Assembly (NCBI GenBank): GCA_964590255.1
Contig: CAZPYA010000009.1
Coordinates: 1 to 64,000 of the forward strand
DNA length: 64,000 nt
DNA from: JAKIYB01 sp964590255
Lineage (GTDB): Bacteria; Armatimonadota; Hebobacteria; CAIYQO01
Direction: 5' to 3'
In this document: piece by piece, positions 31,812 through 40,111 of the stretch
Position numbering within the stretch: the stretch's first letter is position 1
Layout of the letters: every line of letters starts with the position of its first letter
Made by a program: the position numbers and the translations under genes
Notes under the pieces: model-generated
What the model saw: the letters and a program-made list of their open reading frames with translations, nothing else
Told to the model about the DNA's origin: nothing
The model's database searches: none

Positions 31812-32831
31812 ATGCACGACGATAGCGAGCACGTGGAACGCCTTTTCCGCATCGAGGCGATGAAGGGGGAGCTGGAAGAGCTGTCCGGCGGGCAGATGCA
31901 GATGGGCATGGCGGAGGATATTCCACCGGAGATGGCGGAGGAGTTCCTGAGCAACGTGCTGGCGTATGAAAAGTCGCCGCAGGTGACGCACGCGGCGCTG
32001 CTGGCGCGCGACGGCGTGGAACTGCCCTCGCCCGACGAGCTGGACGACGACCAGCTCGCGCTGAAGCTCATCGAAGTGATCCAGACGCTGGCGGACCGGC
32101 ATACCTACGTGGAATGCACCAATCATTTGAGTGACCGGGAGCTGTATGACTACCTGTACCACGAGGCGCTGAACGAGTCGGTGCCGGACCTGGGGGCGTC
32201 CAGCGGTATGAGCTGGCACATCGACCTGATCTCCAGCGGCAGCGATGTGGACACCCGGCTGTGGATGCAGTATTACGCCGACGCGGAGACGCGGGCGCAC
32301 TGGGCGATGCAGTTTCCCGATTTCGACATGCCGCCGCACATCGACCCGCCGTATGATCGTGACCGCCACCTGCCCATGCCACCTCCACCCGCCAATCCGT
32401 ATGACGACCCCGCGATGGCGGCGGAGTTCTGGGCGGAGTGCCGGCCGACGCTGGAGCGCCTGCTGGACGACGAGGGATTCCACTACGCGCCGTTGTCCGA
32501 AGAGCCGGAAGGCTGGGCGCCGCCCTACGCCTGCATCTGGAAAGTCTGCCCGCCGGACGCGCCCGACACGCTGGCCTATTGGGGCATCAGTGGCGATCTG
32601 CCCACCGCGGTCATCAATGCGGAAGGGATGCCGACGCTGCGCGAGTTCCTCGATTACATCAGCCGGCGCTGGATGGGGGACGCCATGCGCCTGGCGGAGG
32701 GCGACCCACCCGACGAGTTGAAGGCCATCCCGGAAGCGGAACGCACCCGCATGGCCCACGCGCTGGGGCACGTGGCCGACGTGCTGCACCAGTGGGTGGA
32801 GGATGAGGCGGAGTGGTCGGACGATCATTGA
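31812..32831 (+). CDS. Hypothetical cytoplasmic protein with DUF4826-like C-terminal half
   Basis: A 339-residue soluble protein. The first 150 residues are helical and acidic (LPSPDELDDDQLALKLIEVI, HLSDRELYDYLYHEAL), a combination seen in hypothetical proteins of planctomycete-like bacteria. After a proline-rich linker (MPPPPANPYDD, about 190-205) the C-terminal half contains APPYACIWKV and YWGISGDLPTAVI, which resemble DUF4826. No catalytic motif is visible. AGTAGGAGGATC supplies the ribosome binding site. It probably shares a transcript with the preceding secreted protein gene. Confidence 0.7.
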   Translation: MHDDSEHVERLFRIEAMKGELEELSGGQMQMGMAEDIPPEMAEEFLSNVLAYEKSPQVTHAALLARDGVELPSPDELDDDQLALKLIEVIQTLADRHTYVECTNHLSDRELYDYLYHEALNESVPDLGASSGMSWHIDLISSGSDVDTRLWMQYYADAETRAHWAMQFPDFDMPPHIDPPYDRDRHLPMPPPPANPYDDPAMAAEFWAECRPTLERLLDDEGFHYAPLSEEPEGWAPPYACIWKVCPPDAPDTLAYWGISGDLPTAVINAEGMPTLREFLDYISRRWMGDAMRLAEGDPPDELKAIPEAERTRMAHALGHVADVLHQWVEDEAEWSDDH

Positions 32832-32945
32832 CGTGGAGAATCGTCGCATATAGCCCGTTGTCGCATCATCCGCGGTTACCTCGCCGCCCCGCGGGAATCA
32901 CACAGGTATTCCTGTGCCGTTGGTGCGCGGGAGCGGGAGGCACGT

Positions 32946-33158
32946 ATGCGCCGATTCCTTTGGCGCCTGGCCGGCATGTATACCCTGTTGCGGCTGGCGA
33001 CCGCCTTCTTCGCCGGCGGGTGGACGCGCCGCGGCGCGCTGCTGCGCACAGTGCCGTGGATGCTGAACCACCTACTGGCGCGGCAGCCGCGGCTGCGGCG
33101 CCTGCTGGACGCGGTGGCGAAACTGGCCATGACACGTATGCGGGCACAGCGGATGTAG
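32946..33158 (+). CDS. Small basic hypothetical protein
   Basis: A 70-residue, strongly basic protein (MRRFLWRLAGMYTLLRLATAFF...). One amphipathic or weakly hydrophobic helix covers about 4-25, and arginine-rich helices follow. GGGAGGCACGT precedes the ATG. It lies 114 bases after the preceding gene and is followed by a hairpin terminator, which supports it as real. No family is recognised; a membrane-associated or nucleic-acid-binding role are both possible. Confidence 0.55.
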   Translation: MRRFLWRLAGMYTLLRLATAFFAGGWTRRGALLRTVPWMLNHLLARQPRLRRLLDAVAKLAMTRMRAQRM

Positions 33159-33176
33159 CGGCTCGGGTATTACCGC

Positions 33177-33211
33177 AACGCTGGCGACAGAAATCCTCCG
33201 GCGCCAGCGTT
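33177..33211. terminator. Hairpin terminator between convergent genes
   Basis: AACGCTGGCG (33177-33186) pairs with CGCCAGCGTT (33202-33211); TATTTGCGG follows. It separates the small basic protein gene from the convergent nucleotidyltransferase gene. Confidence 0.6.
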
Positions 33212-33267
33212 ATTTGCGGTTCGCTGTCCGTGCGCACGCCGCGCAATAAGCGCGGCAATGATCGCGC

Positions 33268-34599
33268 TCACAGATATTCGTGCAGTTGCGCGATGGTCTC
33301 CACGTCGACGTTGGGCGGGATGTGGATGCCGGCGGGGAGTTTCAGGCGGGGGTGGATGACCACGCCTTCGGGCAGGGTGACGCCGGCGCGGATGACCACT
33401 TCGTCGCCGAGAGCTACGCGGCTGTGCAGGCGCACGGGCGCCGACAGGGTGGACTGCAGGTCGACCATGAAGCCAAGTAGCGCGTCCTCCATGTGGCTGC
33501 CCGGGCCGATGAGCGAGCCGGGGCCCAGCGAGGAGCGGAGGATGGTGGCTTCTTCGAGGATTTCGCAGTCGTCGTCGATATTGCTTTCGGCGATGGTGAC
33601 GCCGGGGGCGATGGAGACGTAGCGGCCGATGCGCACCGGCGGGGTGATGGTGACCAGCCCGCGCGCCATCTTCTCCGCCAGGGTCAGCCGGCTGTGCGGG
33701 TCGCGCAGCGCCAGCGTGGCGGGGTCGATCATCAGCCCGCCGCCGTCGCAGTCGCCCGGCAGGCACGGATTGAGCTTGGTGAAACGGCCGTGCATCACGT
33801 CGAGCATCGTCTCCAGGTAGCTGGGAATATTGCCCAGGTCGCCCATGCGCCCCAGCGCGAAGGTGTGCACCGGGTAGCCGTGCTCCACCAGCCAGGGCAG
33901 CAGGTCGCCGCCGATGTCGAAGGCGCGGCGGCGGCGCTCCTGGATCGCGTCCAGGCCGGCGATGGCGCGCAGCGCGGCGATGTCGAAGATGTAGAAGCCG
34001 CTATTGGTGGTGAGCGGCGGCAGCGGGGCGTCGTCTCCGGCACCGTACAGCCCGCGAATCTCGGCCAGCGAGGGCTTTTCGTGAAAGCCCAGCACCGCGC
34101 CGTCGCCGGCGCAGCGCACCAGCCCATAGCGCCCGGCGATCTCTTCGGCGGGGTGGGTTGCCACGGCGATGGTGGCTACCGCACCGGTGGCGCGATGGTG
34201 CGCGAGCATGGCCGGCAAGTCGATGTCGAAGACGGTGTCGGTGGCGAAGACTACGGCGGTGCCGTCCATCTCGAAGAACGCCAGATTCGCCAGCAGCGCG
34301 TCGGCGCTGCCGACATTCGTGTTATCCAGGCTCACCGGCGAGTAGCGGATGCGCACCCCCAGGTCGTCACCGTAGCCGACGATTTGCTTGATCTGGTAGC
34401 GGTTTTCCTTGCCCTTGGTGATGATGAGATAGTCGTCCAGCCCCTGCATGCGCAGCAGATCGAGGATCCAGTCGATGACGCGCCGCCCGAGCAGGGTGAT
34501 GGCCGCCTTGGCGCGCAGATAGCCCGGCGCCTTCAGCGTCAACGGCCGAATGCGCACCCCGCTGCCCCCCGCCAGACCGATGCCGATAATTGGTTCCAT
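33268..34599 (-). CDS. Sugar nucleotidyltransferase with left-handed beta-helix domain
   Basis: A 443-residue protein from ATG 34599, which follows GGGAGGTG. The N-terminal 250 residues are a nucleotidyltransferase: GIGLAGGSGVRIRPLT is the NTP-binding loop, and AVVFATDTVFDIDLP supplies the metal-binding aspartates. Residues about 335-425 contain hexapeptide-type repeats (IGRYVSIAPGVTIAESNID, VALGDEVVIRAGVTLPEGVV) of a left-handed beta-helix. This is the layout of glucose-1-phosphate or mannose-1-phosphate nucleotidyltransferases that make NDP-sugars for polysaccharides. The sugar cannot be fixed by eye. It is monocistronic. Confidence 0.85.
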   Translation of the reverse strand: MEPIIGIGLAGGSGVRIRPLTLKAPGYLRAKAAITLLGRRVIDWILDLLRMQGLDDYLIITKGKENRYQIKQIVGYGDDLGVRIRYSPVSLDNTNVGSADALLANLAFFEMDGTAVVFATDTVFDIDLPAMLAHHRATGAVATIAVATHPAEEIAGRYGLVRCAGDGAVLGFHEKPSLAEIRGLYGAGDDAPLPPLTTNSGFYIFDIAALRAIAGLDAIQERRRRAFDIGGDLLPWLVEHGYPVHTFALGRMGDLGNIPSYLETMLDVMHGRFTKLNPCLPGDCDGGGLMIDPATLALRDPHSRLTLAEKMARGLVTITPPVRIGRYVSIAPGVTIAESNIDDDCEILEEATILRSSLGPGSLIGPGSHMEDALLGFMVDLQSTLSAPVRLHSRVALGDEVVIRAGVTLPEGVVIHPRLKLPAGIHIPPNVDVETIAQLHEYL

Positions 34600-34787
34600 C
34601 GCGTCACCTCCCTCTGCTGATATTATGTATAGCACGATAAGGTTACGTATAGATTTCAGCAGGAGCGCGGGCGAACCGGGAGATGTTTTCGTTTCTTACT
34701 CCCGCCCTGGCCCCGCCCTGGGGCACACATTGAAAAATCGGGGCCAAGGACACAATTGCGATTGTGTTATGCCAGCCTTTATCAGCT

Positions 34788-34986
34788 CCAGCCGTTGAAA
34801 CGACTGGCTCGCTTCGGGCGTCCCGCTGGGACGGGCGGGGTGGTATGGTGTTTTCAGGGTGCATGCCCTCATGATAGGTCGGAGGCGGTGTGCGTGGTCG
34901 GACGCCACTCCACTCTCGTTGCGTGGCTGACTACGAACGGGTTCTAGTGGTGACTTGACCTATACTCGTGCGGATTGAAAATCCGC
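34788..34986. repeat. Composite two-hairpin repeat with the tail module
   Basis: CCAGCCGTTGAAACGACTGG (34788-34807) is followed by GTCCCGCTGGGAC (about 34820-34832). Bases 34893-34965 match the tail at 14463-14540. A third hairpin (GCGGA-TTGAAAA-TCCGC, 34970-34986) closes the element. The rest of 34600-35061 holds only a short inverted repeat ACACAAT-TGCG-ATTGTGT at 34750-34767. Confidence 0.8.
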
Positions 34987-35061
34987 GCTCCCAGTGTTGG
35001 CGAAGTATAGCAGAGTTGGCGGTTTTTGTCAAGCGGATGTTTGTGTTGGCGCGGTGTGGGG

Positions 35062-35679
35062 TCAGGGGGTTTTCGGCTTGACGTCGAAGCGCAGGCCGGC
35101 CTTTTTCACCGCGTCGGTGATGTGTGTGCCAATGGGCACCGGCAGCAGGCCGACGTGGCCGTCGACGGCGCTGTAGACGAGTTCCGTGCCATGCATGTGG
35201 CGGGGGTCGAGGACCTTGTCATAGTAGCTGGCGGCCGCCGGATCGGTGGCGGTGACGGCGTAGCTGCCGGTGCTGCCGGCGCGGCCTAGGTCGGCGGTGA
35301 GGATGGTTGCCGCCGGTTTCTCAACATCACCTAATAACTGGCCGAACAGGTTAGCGTTAAAGCCATATTCCGGTTTGTCATACGTGCCCCTGCCGGACAA
35401 TACCGGGCAGTCCATTAGCCGATCTCTGATATCTTCAGATTTATACTTTTTCAGCACGACCGACCAGGCATGTGTCTTCGGATCGGGTATGAACAACTCA
35501 CCGTTATCTTGTGCATACATGCTGATTGCGATAACGATTTGCCGCTGGTTATTCATGCAGGGGTTCTGCCGGTCAACTTCACGCGAACGGGCTAACACCG
35601 GGAAGAAGATGGCAAACAGTATGGCGAGGACGGCAATCACTACGAGCGCCTCGATCAGCCTGAAACCACGATACCGCAT
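35062..35679 (-). CDS. Prepilin-like protein, tandem paralogue 1
   Basis: A 205-residue protein with a short prepilin leader MRYRG followed by FRLIEALVVIAVLAILFAIFFPV. The usual T at mature position 2 is R, but E5 is kept, so processing is likely. NNQRQIVIAISMYAQDN, PEYGFNANLFG, LDPRHMHGTELVYSAVDGHVGLLPVP and ITDAVKKAGLRF are shared with the next two genes. AAAGGAGGACTGCC precedes the ATG. It has four conserved cysteine or pocket residues in the region of the family minor pilins. It is probably a pilin or pseudopilin. It ends in a lysine-rich KPKTP tail. Confidence 0.82.
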   Translation of the reverse strand: MRYRGFRLIEALVVIAVLAILFAIFFPVLARSREVDRQNPCMNNQRQIVIAISMYAQDNGELFIPDPKTHAWSVVLKKYKSEDIRDRLMDCPVLSGRGTYDKPEYGFNANLFGQLLGDVEKPAATILTADLGRAGSTGSYAVTATDPAAASYYDKVLDPRHMHGTELVYSAVDGHVGLLPVPIGTHITDAVKKAGLRFDVKPKTP

Positions 35680-35707
35680 GGCAGTCCTCCTTTGCGCCGG
35701 GGTTTTT

Positions 35708-35743
35708 CAGTATTGTCGCTAAAACGGCGCGTGGCATTACAGC
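35708..35743 (-). promoter_or_regulatory. Duplicated upstream block, copy 1
   Basis: The 36 bases at 35708-35743 match 36565-36600 with two differences and sit at the same distance upstream of each prepilin paralogue start. On the minus strand they end in AATACT or TATACT, usable as a -10. No clear -35 is present. Confidence 0.45.
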
Positions 35744-35810
35744 ATATATCGACTTTTCATATCAGTGACCACGCCGGCGTTCGACTTATGTGCATTGGGT
35801 CGTAAGCAGA

Positions 35811-35923
35811 GCAGCGAGTCTGGAAGGCGGCAAGAGCCGCGCGCCGGGAGTCGATATAGCATCGGTAGCATTTTCCATTGAAATAGCCTGTGCGCGGCTC
35901 GCGCCGGCTTCCAGACTCGCTGC
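35811..35923. repeat. Long imperfect inverted repeat between prepilin paralogues
   Basis: Arms at 35811-35842 (GCAGCGAGTCTGGAAGGCGG...) and 35892-35923 pair at about 29 of 32 positions across a 49-base spacer. It may be a MITE or a strong terminator for the upstream paralogue. Confidence 0.75.
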
Positions 35924-35940
35924 CATTGATACTACCAAAT

Positions 35941-36534
35941 TCATGGCGTCTTCACCTTGACGGCAAACTGCATGCCCGCCTTTTTCACCGCGTCAGTGAT
36001 GATGGTGCCTTCTGGCACCGGCAGGTACCCCGCAGAACCGTCGGCGGCGCAGTAGACGAAACCATGCATATGCCTGAGATCGATAGCTGTACCATAATAG
36101 CCGGGAGCGGTCACATCTTTGGTAAACGAATAATTTTGCGCCTTGCCGCTGGTGGCAAGGTCAGCAGTCACGATCGTAGCCATCGGGTTATCCATATCTG
36201 CTGAGTGGCTATACAGACAGGCATTGAAGCCATATTCCGGTGCATCACTCGTGCCTTTGCCAGTTCGTGTTGGGCAGTCGAAGAGTCTCCCATCGTCATA
36301 TTTCGCAAACACCGTCGACCATGCCGTCGTGGTCGGGTCAGGGAAATATCGCTCATCATGATCTTGCACATACATCATGATGGCGATCCCTAACTGGCGT
36401 TGGTTGTTGGTACAGGTATCTTGCCGCGCGCCTCTATGTCGCCGAAAGATAAACGGAGAGAGGACTGCTGCCAGCATGACCAGGATGATAATTATGACAA
36501 TCGCTTCGACCAGCGTGAATCCGCGGTATCGCAT
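35941..36534 (-). CDS. Prepilin-like protein, tandem paralogue 2
   Basis: A 197-residue protein from ATG 36534, with AAAGGAGGCCTGCC upstream. The leader MRYRG is followed by FTLVEAIVIIIILVMLAAVL, which keeps T2 and E5. It shares NNQRQLGIAIMMYVQDHDERYFPD, PEYGFNACLYS and ITDAVKKAGMQFAVKVKTP with paralogue 1. The helix runs into a basic segment (FRRHRGARQDTC) instead of the phylum's usual FAKAREKAR. It is probably a minor pilin or surface-displayed pseudopilin. Its transcript may extend into paralogue 1. The copies are arranged head-to-tail with matching upstream blocks, so segmental duplication is likely. Confidence 0.82.
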   Translation of the reverse strand: MRYRGFTLVEAIVIIIILVMLAAVLSPFIFRRHRGARQDTCTNNQRQLGIAIMMYVQDHDERYFPDPTTTAWSTVFAKYDDGRLFDCPTRTGKGTSDAPEYGFNACLYSHSADMDNPMATIVTADLATSGKAQNYSFTKDVTAPGYYGTAIDLRHMHGFVYCAADGSAGYLPVPEGTIITDAVKKAGMQFAVKVKTP

Positions 36535-36564
36535 GGCAGGCCTCCTTTGTGCCGGTGGTAATAT

Positions 36565-36600
36565 CAGTATAGTCGCTAAAACGGCGTGTGGCATTACAGC
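36565..36600 (-). promoter_or_regulatory. Duplicated upstream block, copy 2
   Basis: Near-identical to 35708-35743. Minus-strand TATACT at 36566-36571 may be a -10 box. Confidence 0.45.
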
Positions 36601-36682
36601 GGGACCGAACATTCTTCAACCTGGTTGCATGGGCGGACGCGGCTTGCTGTGCGGCGCCGCTACTGAGAACTTCATCGTTCGG

Positions 36683-37288
36683 TCACGGGTGCAGCGTTTT
36701 CACTGTGGCTTTCAGCCGCAATCCGGCCTGCTGCATCGCTGTCACAATCGACGTGTCTCGCGGCACCTGCAGGACGGCGGCATGGCCGTCGGCGGCGCAC
36801 CACACCAGACGATCGTTATGCCGGGGATCAAGCACGACATCCGCATAATGTGCACCAGCAGGATTCGTGCTGAAGGTGTATTGCCCCTCTCGTCCGCTGG
36901 TGCCCAGGTCGGCGGTGAGGACAATCGCATCGGGCCGTGTCAGTTCGGCGGCAGAGACGCCAAAGAGGTTCGCGTTGAAGCCGTAGTCCGGGTCATCGAT
37001 CTGTCCCCGGTGCGTGATCGTCGGACAATCGTATTGCCACCGCGTGCTGGCATATGGCGCGAGACGCCGGCTCCAGGGAGATCGTTTCGCGGCGAAGAGA
37101 TAGCGGCCGGCATGGTCTTGTAGATGCTCCTGGATCGCGATGCCGATGGTGCGCTGGTTGTCCAGGCATACAGTTTGTCTTGCCGAGTTTTTTCTGGGAG
37201 CAAGCACTGGGAAAAGGATTGCCGCCAGTATCAGCACGGTGATGGTGATGCCCAGCCAATCGAGCCAGGTGATGCGGGGTTTATGCAT
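36683..37288 (-). CDS. Prepilin-like protein, paralogue 3 lacking the prepilin cleavage motif
   Basis: A 201-residue protein from ATG 37288, with CAGGAGGCACTT upstream. The first 40 residues, MHKPRITWLDWLGITITVLI, keep the hydrophobic helix and LFPVLAPRKNSARQTVCLDNQR, but have no G(F)xxxE prepilin peptidase site. The C-terminal body is homologous to paralogues 1 and 2 (DYGFNANLFGVS, LDPRHNDRLVWCAADGHAAVLQVP). It would therefore be a membrane-anchored non-processed relative rather than a pilin. It may be an adaptor or a decayed gene, although the frame is intact. The preceding 37289-37501 region contains a G/C-rich hairpin at 37375-37400. Confidence 0.8.
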   Translation of the reverse strand: MHKPRITWLDWLGITITVLILAAILFPVLAPRKNSARQTVCLDNQRTIGIAIQEHLQDHAGRYLFAAKRSPWSRRLAPYASTRWQYDCPTITHRGQIDDPDYGFNANLFGVSAAELTRPDAIVLTADLGTSGREGQYTFSTNPAGAHYADVVLDPRHNDRLVWCAADGHAAVLQVPRDTSIVTAMQQAGLRLKATVKTLHP

Positions 37289-37501
37289 AAGTGCCTCCTG
37301 CAGCACGCATATTTGCATGGTGATTCGCTGTGCCGGGGCGCGGGGCGCGCTCCCGCGCGCGCCCTCACCCCCAGCCCCTCTCCCAATGCTGGGCGAGGGG
37401 GGGCACCGTGAGGAGAATCGCGTGTGCCCCGAATGAGTACCATCCTCATCATAGCCCAACCTGTCAATTTGTCAATGTCTCGCTGTGCGGAACCGGTGGG
37501 G

Positions 37502-37530
37502 TTGTCGTTCGGCGATAGCTTGGGTATGAT
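37502..37530 (+). promoter_or_regulatory. Promoter for the polysaccharide deacetylase gene, possibly leaderless
   Basis: TTGTCG (37502-37507) and TATGAT (37525-37530) are separated by 17 bases. The start codon at 37539 is only 9 bases downstream of the -10 box, so the mRNA may be leaderless or nearly so. No ribosome binding site is visible. Confidence 0.5.
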
Positions 37531-37538
37531 ATGAGCAT

Positions 37539-39410
37539 ATGCCCGGACTCGTGATCTTGCGACGCATGTGTGTTGTGCTTGCCGCCCTGTGCCTGTTGGC
37601 GGGGGTGGCGCGTGCCGCCGACCCGTATGAGGCGATTGAGCGCGCGTTGAAGTTGGCGACCAGCGGCGATGCCGACGCGGCGCGCACGGCGCTGGCGGGC
37701 ATGACGGGCGAGGCGGACGCCGATCCGCTGCGGCTGGCCGCGCTGGGGACCGTCGACCTGTACAGCGGCCGCATCCCCGACGCCGACCGCAGCTTCCGCG
37801 CGGCGCTGGCGCAGGACCCGCAGCAGGTGGCCTCGCTCTGGGGTCTCAGCCTCTGCTTGCTGAAGCGCAACCGCGTCTTTGAAGCCTCGGCGCTGCTGGA
37901 CCGCGCGTCGATTGTCGCCCCGCAGGACCCCCGCGTGAAAACGCTGCAGGCCTATGCCTACTGCCTGCTCACCCGCGTCAGCGACGCCGCCCAGTCGGGC
38001 AAGGCAGCGCTGGACGGCGGCGAAAAATCGCCCTTTCTGCTGGCCACGCTGGCGGTCATTCAGCGGCGCATGGGCTACACGCGCAAGGCGCTGGAGTTCG
38101 GCGGGTTTGCCGCGCGCGCCTACTACGGCATGGATTTCCTGAGTCCGATCGACGCGGTGAGTCTGCCGCTGACGATGACGGTGGTAGACACCCCGCAGGC
38201 GGTGAACACCCCCGCCGAAACGAAGCCGGGGGCGAAGGCGCGCCCCGAATTGGAACTGCCGTCGGCGAAGAGCTCGGCGCGCGAGGGGCAACCGCTGCAA
38301 ATCGTGGCGCCGGCGGCGGGCAGCACGGTGCGCGGGCTGCAGCGCGTGCAGGCGGTCTTCCGCGACCCGGGCGACATGAAATTCCTCATCTTCCAGGTGG
38401 ACGGCGTGCTGCGCGGCATGATCACCGAGCTGCCCTACCACTTCCCGTGGGACAGCGACGCGGCGGCGCCGGGGGTGCATACCCTGTGCGTGCGCGCCTA
38501 CGACAGCCGCGGCCTGCTGCTTACTGAAGACAGCATCAGCGTCACCACCACCGCCGGCACGCCGGTGGCGCCTCGGCCGGCGCCGGCGCGCGCCGCCGAA
38601 CTGCAGCGGGCGATGATGACGCTGACGATGCCGGCGCCCGCCCCGCTGTCGCTGTATACCCAGCTCGGCGGCTGGCACCGCGAGGTCAACGAGCTGCCGC
38701 AGGCGCAGGCGGCTTTTGAAAAGGCGGCGGCCATCGACCCCACCAGCGCCGGCGTACTGACCACGCTGGCTGCCCTCTACGAGGGGGTGGGGCTGCATCC
38801 CATCTCGGCCACCGGCGAGGCGTGGCGCGGGCCGGCGGGCAGCAAGCGCGTGGCGCTGACCTTCGACGACGGCCCGAATCCGCTCTACACCCCGGGCATC
38901 ATGGAGGTGCTGAAACAATACGATGGCCGCGCCACCTTTTTCCTGGTGGGCAAGATGGCGCAGCAGTACCCCGACCTGGTGTTGGAGTTGCTGGCGCAGG
39001 GGCACGAGCTGGGCAACCACTCCTACACCCACCCGAATATCACCAAGCTGAAGCAGAGCGAGCTCATTGCCGAGGTGCTGCGCACGCGGGTGCTCATCAA
39101 GGATATCTCCAGCCGGCAGACCTACCTCTTCCGCCCGCCCGGCGGCAACATCGACGAAGCCACCACGAAGCAACTGCGCGCGCTGGACTACAACATCGTC
39201 TACTGGGACGTGAACGCCGGCGAATTTAAAAAATCCGCCACCCCCGAAGCGCAGACCGCGCGCATGCTGGCGACGATCAAGGACGGCAGCATCGTGCTGA
39301 TGCACAACGGCCCGGTGGACGGCACGCTAAGCATCCTCCCCGGGCTGATGGCGGCGCTGCACGCGAAGGGGTACCGCTTTGTGACGGTGTCGGAGTTGGT
39401 GAAGAAGTAA
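37539..39410 (+). CDS. Secreted TPR-containing polysaccharide deacetylase (CE4/NodB domain)
   Basis: A 623-residue protein with a signal peptide ending at about residue 26 (CLLAGVARA). Residues about 28-200 are TPR-like. A beta-sandwich with an Ig-like character lies at about 245-335, a TPR pair at about 360-410, and a NodB-homology domain at about 430-620. The catalytic and metal-binding motifs are TFDDGPN (residues 441-447), HSYTHP near 495 and FRPPGG near 530. Family enzymes remove N-acetyl groups from chitin-like or peptidoglycan polymers. It may modify a surface polysaccharide made with the nearby sugar enzymes. It is intact. Confidence 0.87.
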   Translation: MPGLVILRRMCVVLAALCLLAGVARAADPYEAIERALKLATSGDADAARTALAGMTGEADADPLRLAALGTVDLYSGRIPDADRSFRAALAQDPQQVASLWGLSLCLLKRNRVFEASALLDRASIVAPQDPRVKTLQAYAYCLLTRVSDAAQSGKAALDGGEKSPFLLATLAVIQRRMGYTRKALEFGGFAARAYYGMDFLSPIDAVSLPLTMTVVDTPQAVNTPAETKPGAKARPELELPSAKSSAREGQPLQIVAPAAGSTVRGLQRVQAVFRDPGDMKFLIFQVDGVLRGMITELPYHFPWDSDAAAPGVHTLCVRAYDSRGLLLTEDSISVTTTAGTPVAPRPAPARAAELQRAMMTLTMPAPAPLSLYTQLGGWHREVNELPQAQAAFEKAAAIDPTSAGVLTTLAALYEGVGLHPISATGEAWRGPAGSKRVALTFDDGPNPLYTPGIMEVLKQYDGRATFFLVGKMAQQYPDLVLELLAQGHELGNHSYTHPNITKLKQSELIAEVLRTRVLIKDISSRQTYLFRPPGGNIDEATTKQLRALDYNIVYWDVNAGEFKKSATPEAQTARMLATIKDGSIVLMHNGPVDGTLSILPGLMAALHAKGYRFVTVSELVKK

Positions 39411-39421
39411 GGGCGGTGACG

Positions 39422-39888
39422 CCCCCTCACCCCCTGCCCCCTCTCCCCGAGGCCCCGTGGCAAGGGGATATTTGCTGGCACACCCGGTGTGCCTGATCGG
39501 CCCCCCTCCCCGGCCCTCATTCGCGCTGCATTTATGCCTAATCGGCCCCCATCCCCCAGCCCTTTCCCCCGCTCCACTGCGCTGCGCAAGGGAAGGGGAG
39601 AACGGTGCCATGACGCGGCACACTCGACCACAATGTAGACGCTCAATATGCACTAATGTAGCGCGTATGTCCCCGGCCCTCCCCCCGCTCCGCTGCGCTG
39701 CGCAAGGGAAGGGAGATGGCACATGACACCGTAACAGCCTCGTATAACCAGCTACAGTGTTACACGATTGACATACTCCTCCCTTGCGCAGCACAGCGGA
39801 GCGAGGGAGGGGAATGGGGTGGGGGCCGATGACCAGCAGCGCGATTACTGAATCATGACGTCTATGGGGGCAGGGGGTGAGGGGGCGA
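39422..39888. repeat. Nested palindromic repeat array
   Basis: The ends GCCCCCTCACCCCCTGCCCC (39422) and the complementary GGGGCAGGGGGTGAGGGGGC (to about 39888) form a perfect inverted pair. Inside are two direct copies of CGCTCCACTGCGCTGCGCAA-type sequence (about 39570 and 39685) and one inverted copy (about 39785). No gene is supported in 39411-40111. Confidence 0.75.
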
Positions 39889-39899
39889 GTATTATTCGC

Positions 39900-40085
39900 G
39901 GCTCGACGGAGTCTCGCCCAATACCGTTCAAATACGGGCTCTCGACCGCCACGCGCCACCTCTCCCCCAGACCCCTCCCCTACGTGGGGAGGGGGGAGTG
40001 ATGAGGAAAAAAGACGGCGTAGGAGGCTGGTTCGCCACACGCAGCAGGCTTATTTGAATGGCATTGGGGCTCCCGCCCTGTTCCA
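39900..40085. repeat. Dispersed repeat, copy B
   Basis: This is a copy of the 18737-18930 element in the same orientation, sharing GCTCGACGGAGTCTCGCCCA, the C/G-rich hairpin core and CAGCAGGCTTATTTGAA. It lies between the deacetylase and pilT genes. Confidence 0.8.
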
Positions 40086-40111
40086 GACAGTAACTACAGC
40101 TTGGTACCGGT

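Noticed and set aside
33268..34599. Reading the nucleotidyltransferase as a bifunctional GlmU
   Set aside because: There are hexapeptide-like repeats, but the acetyltransferase signatures of GlmU are not visible.
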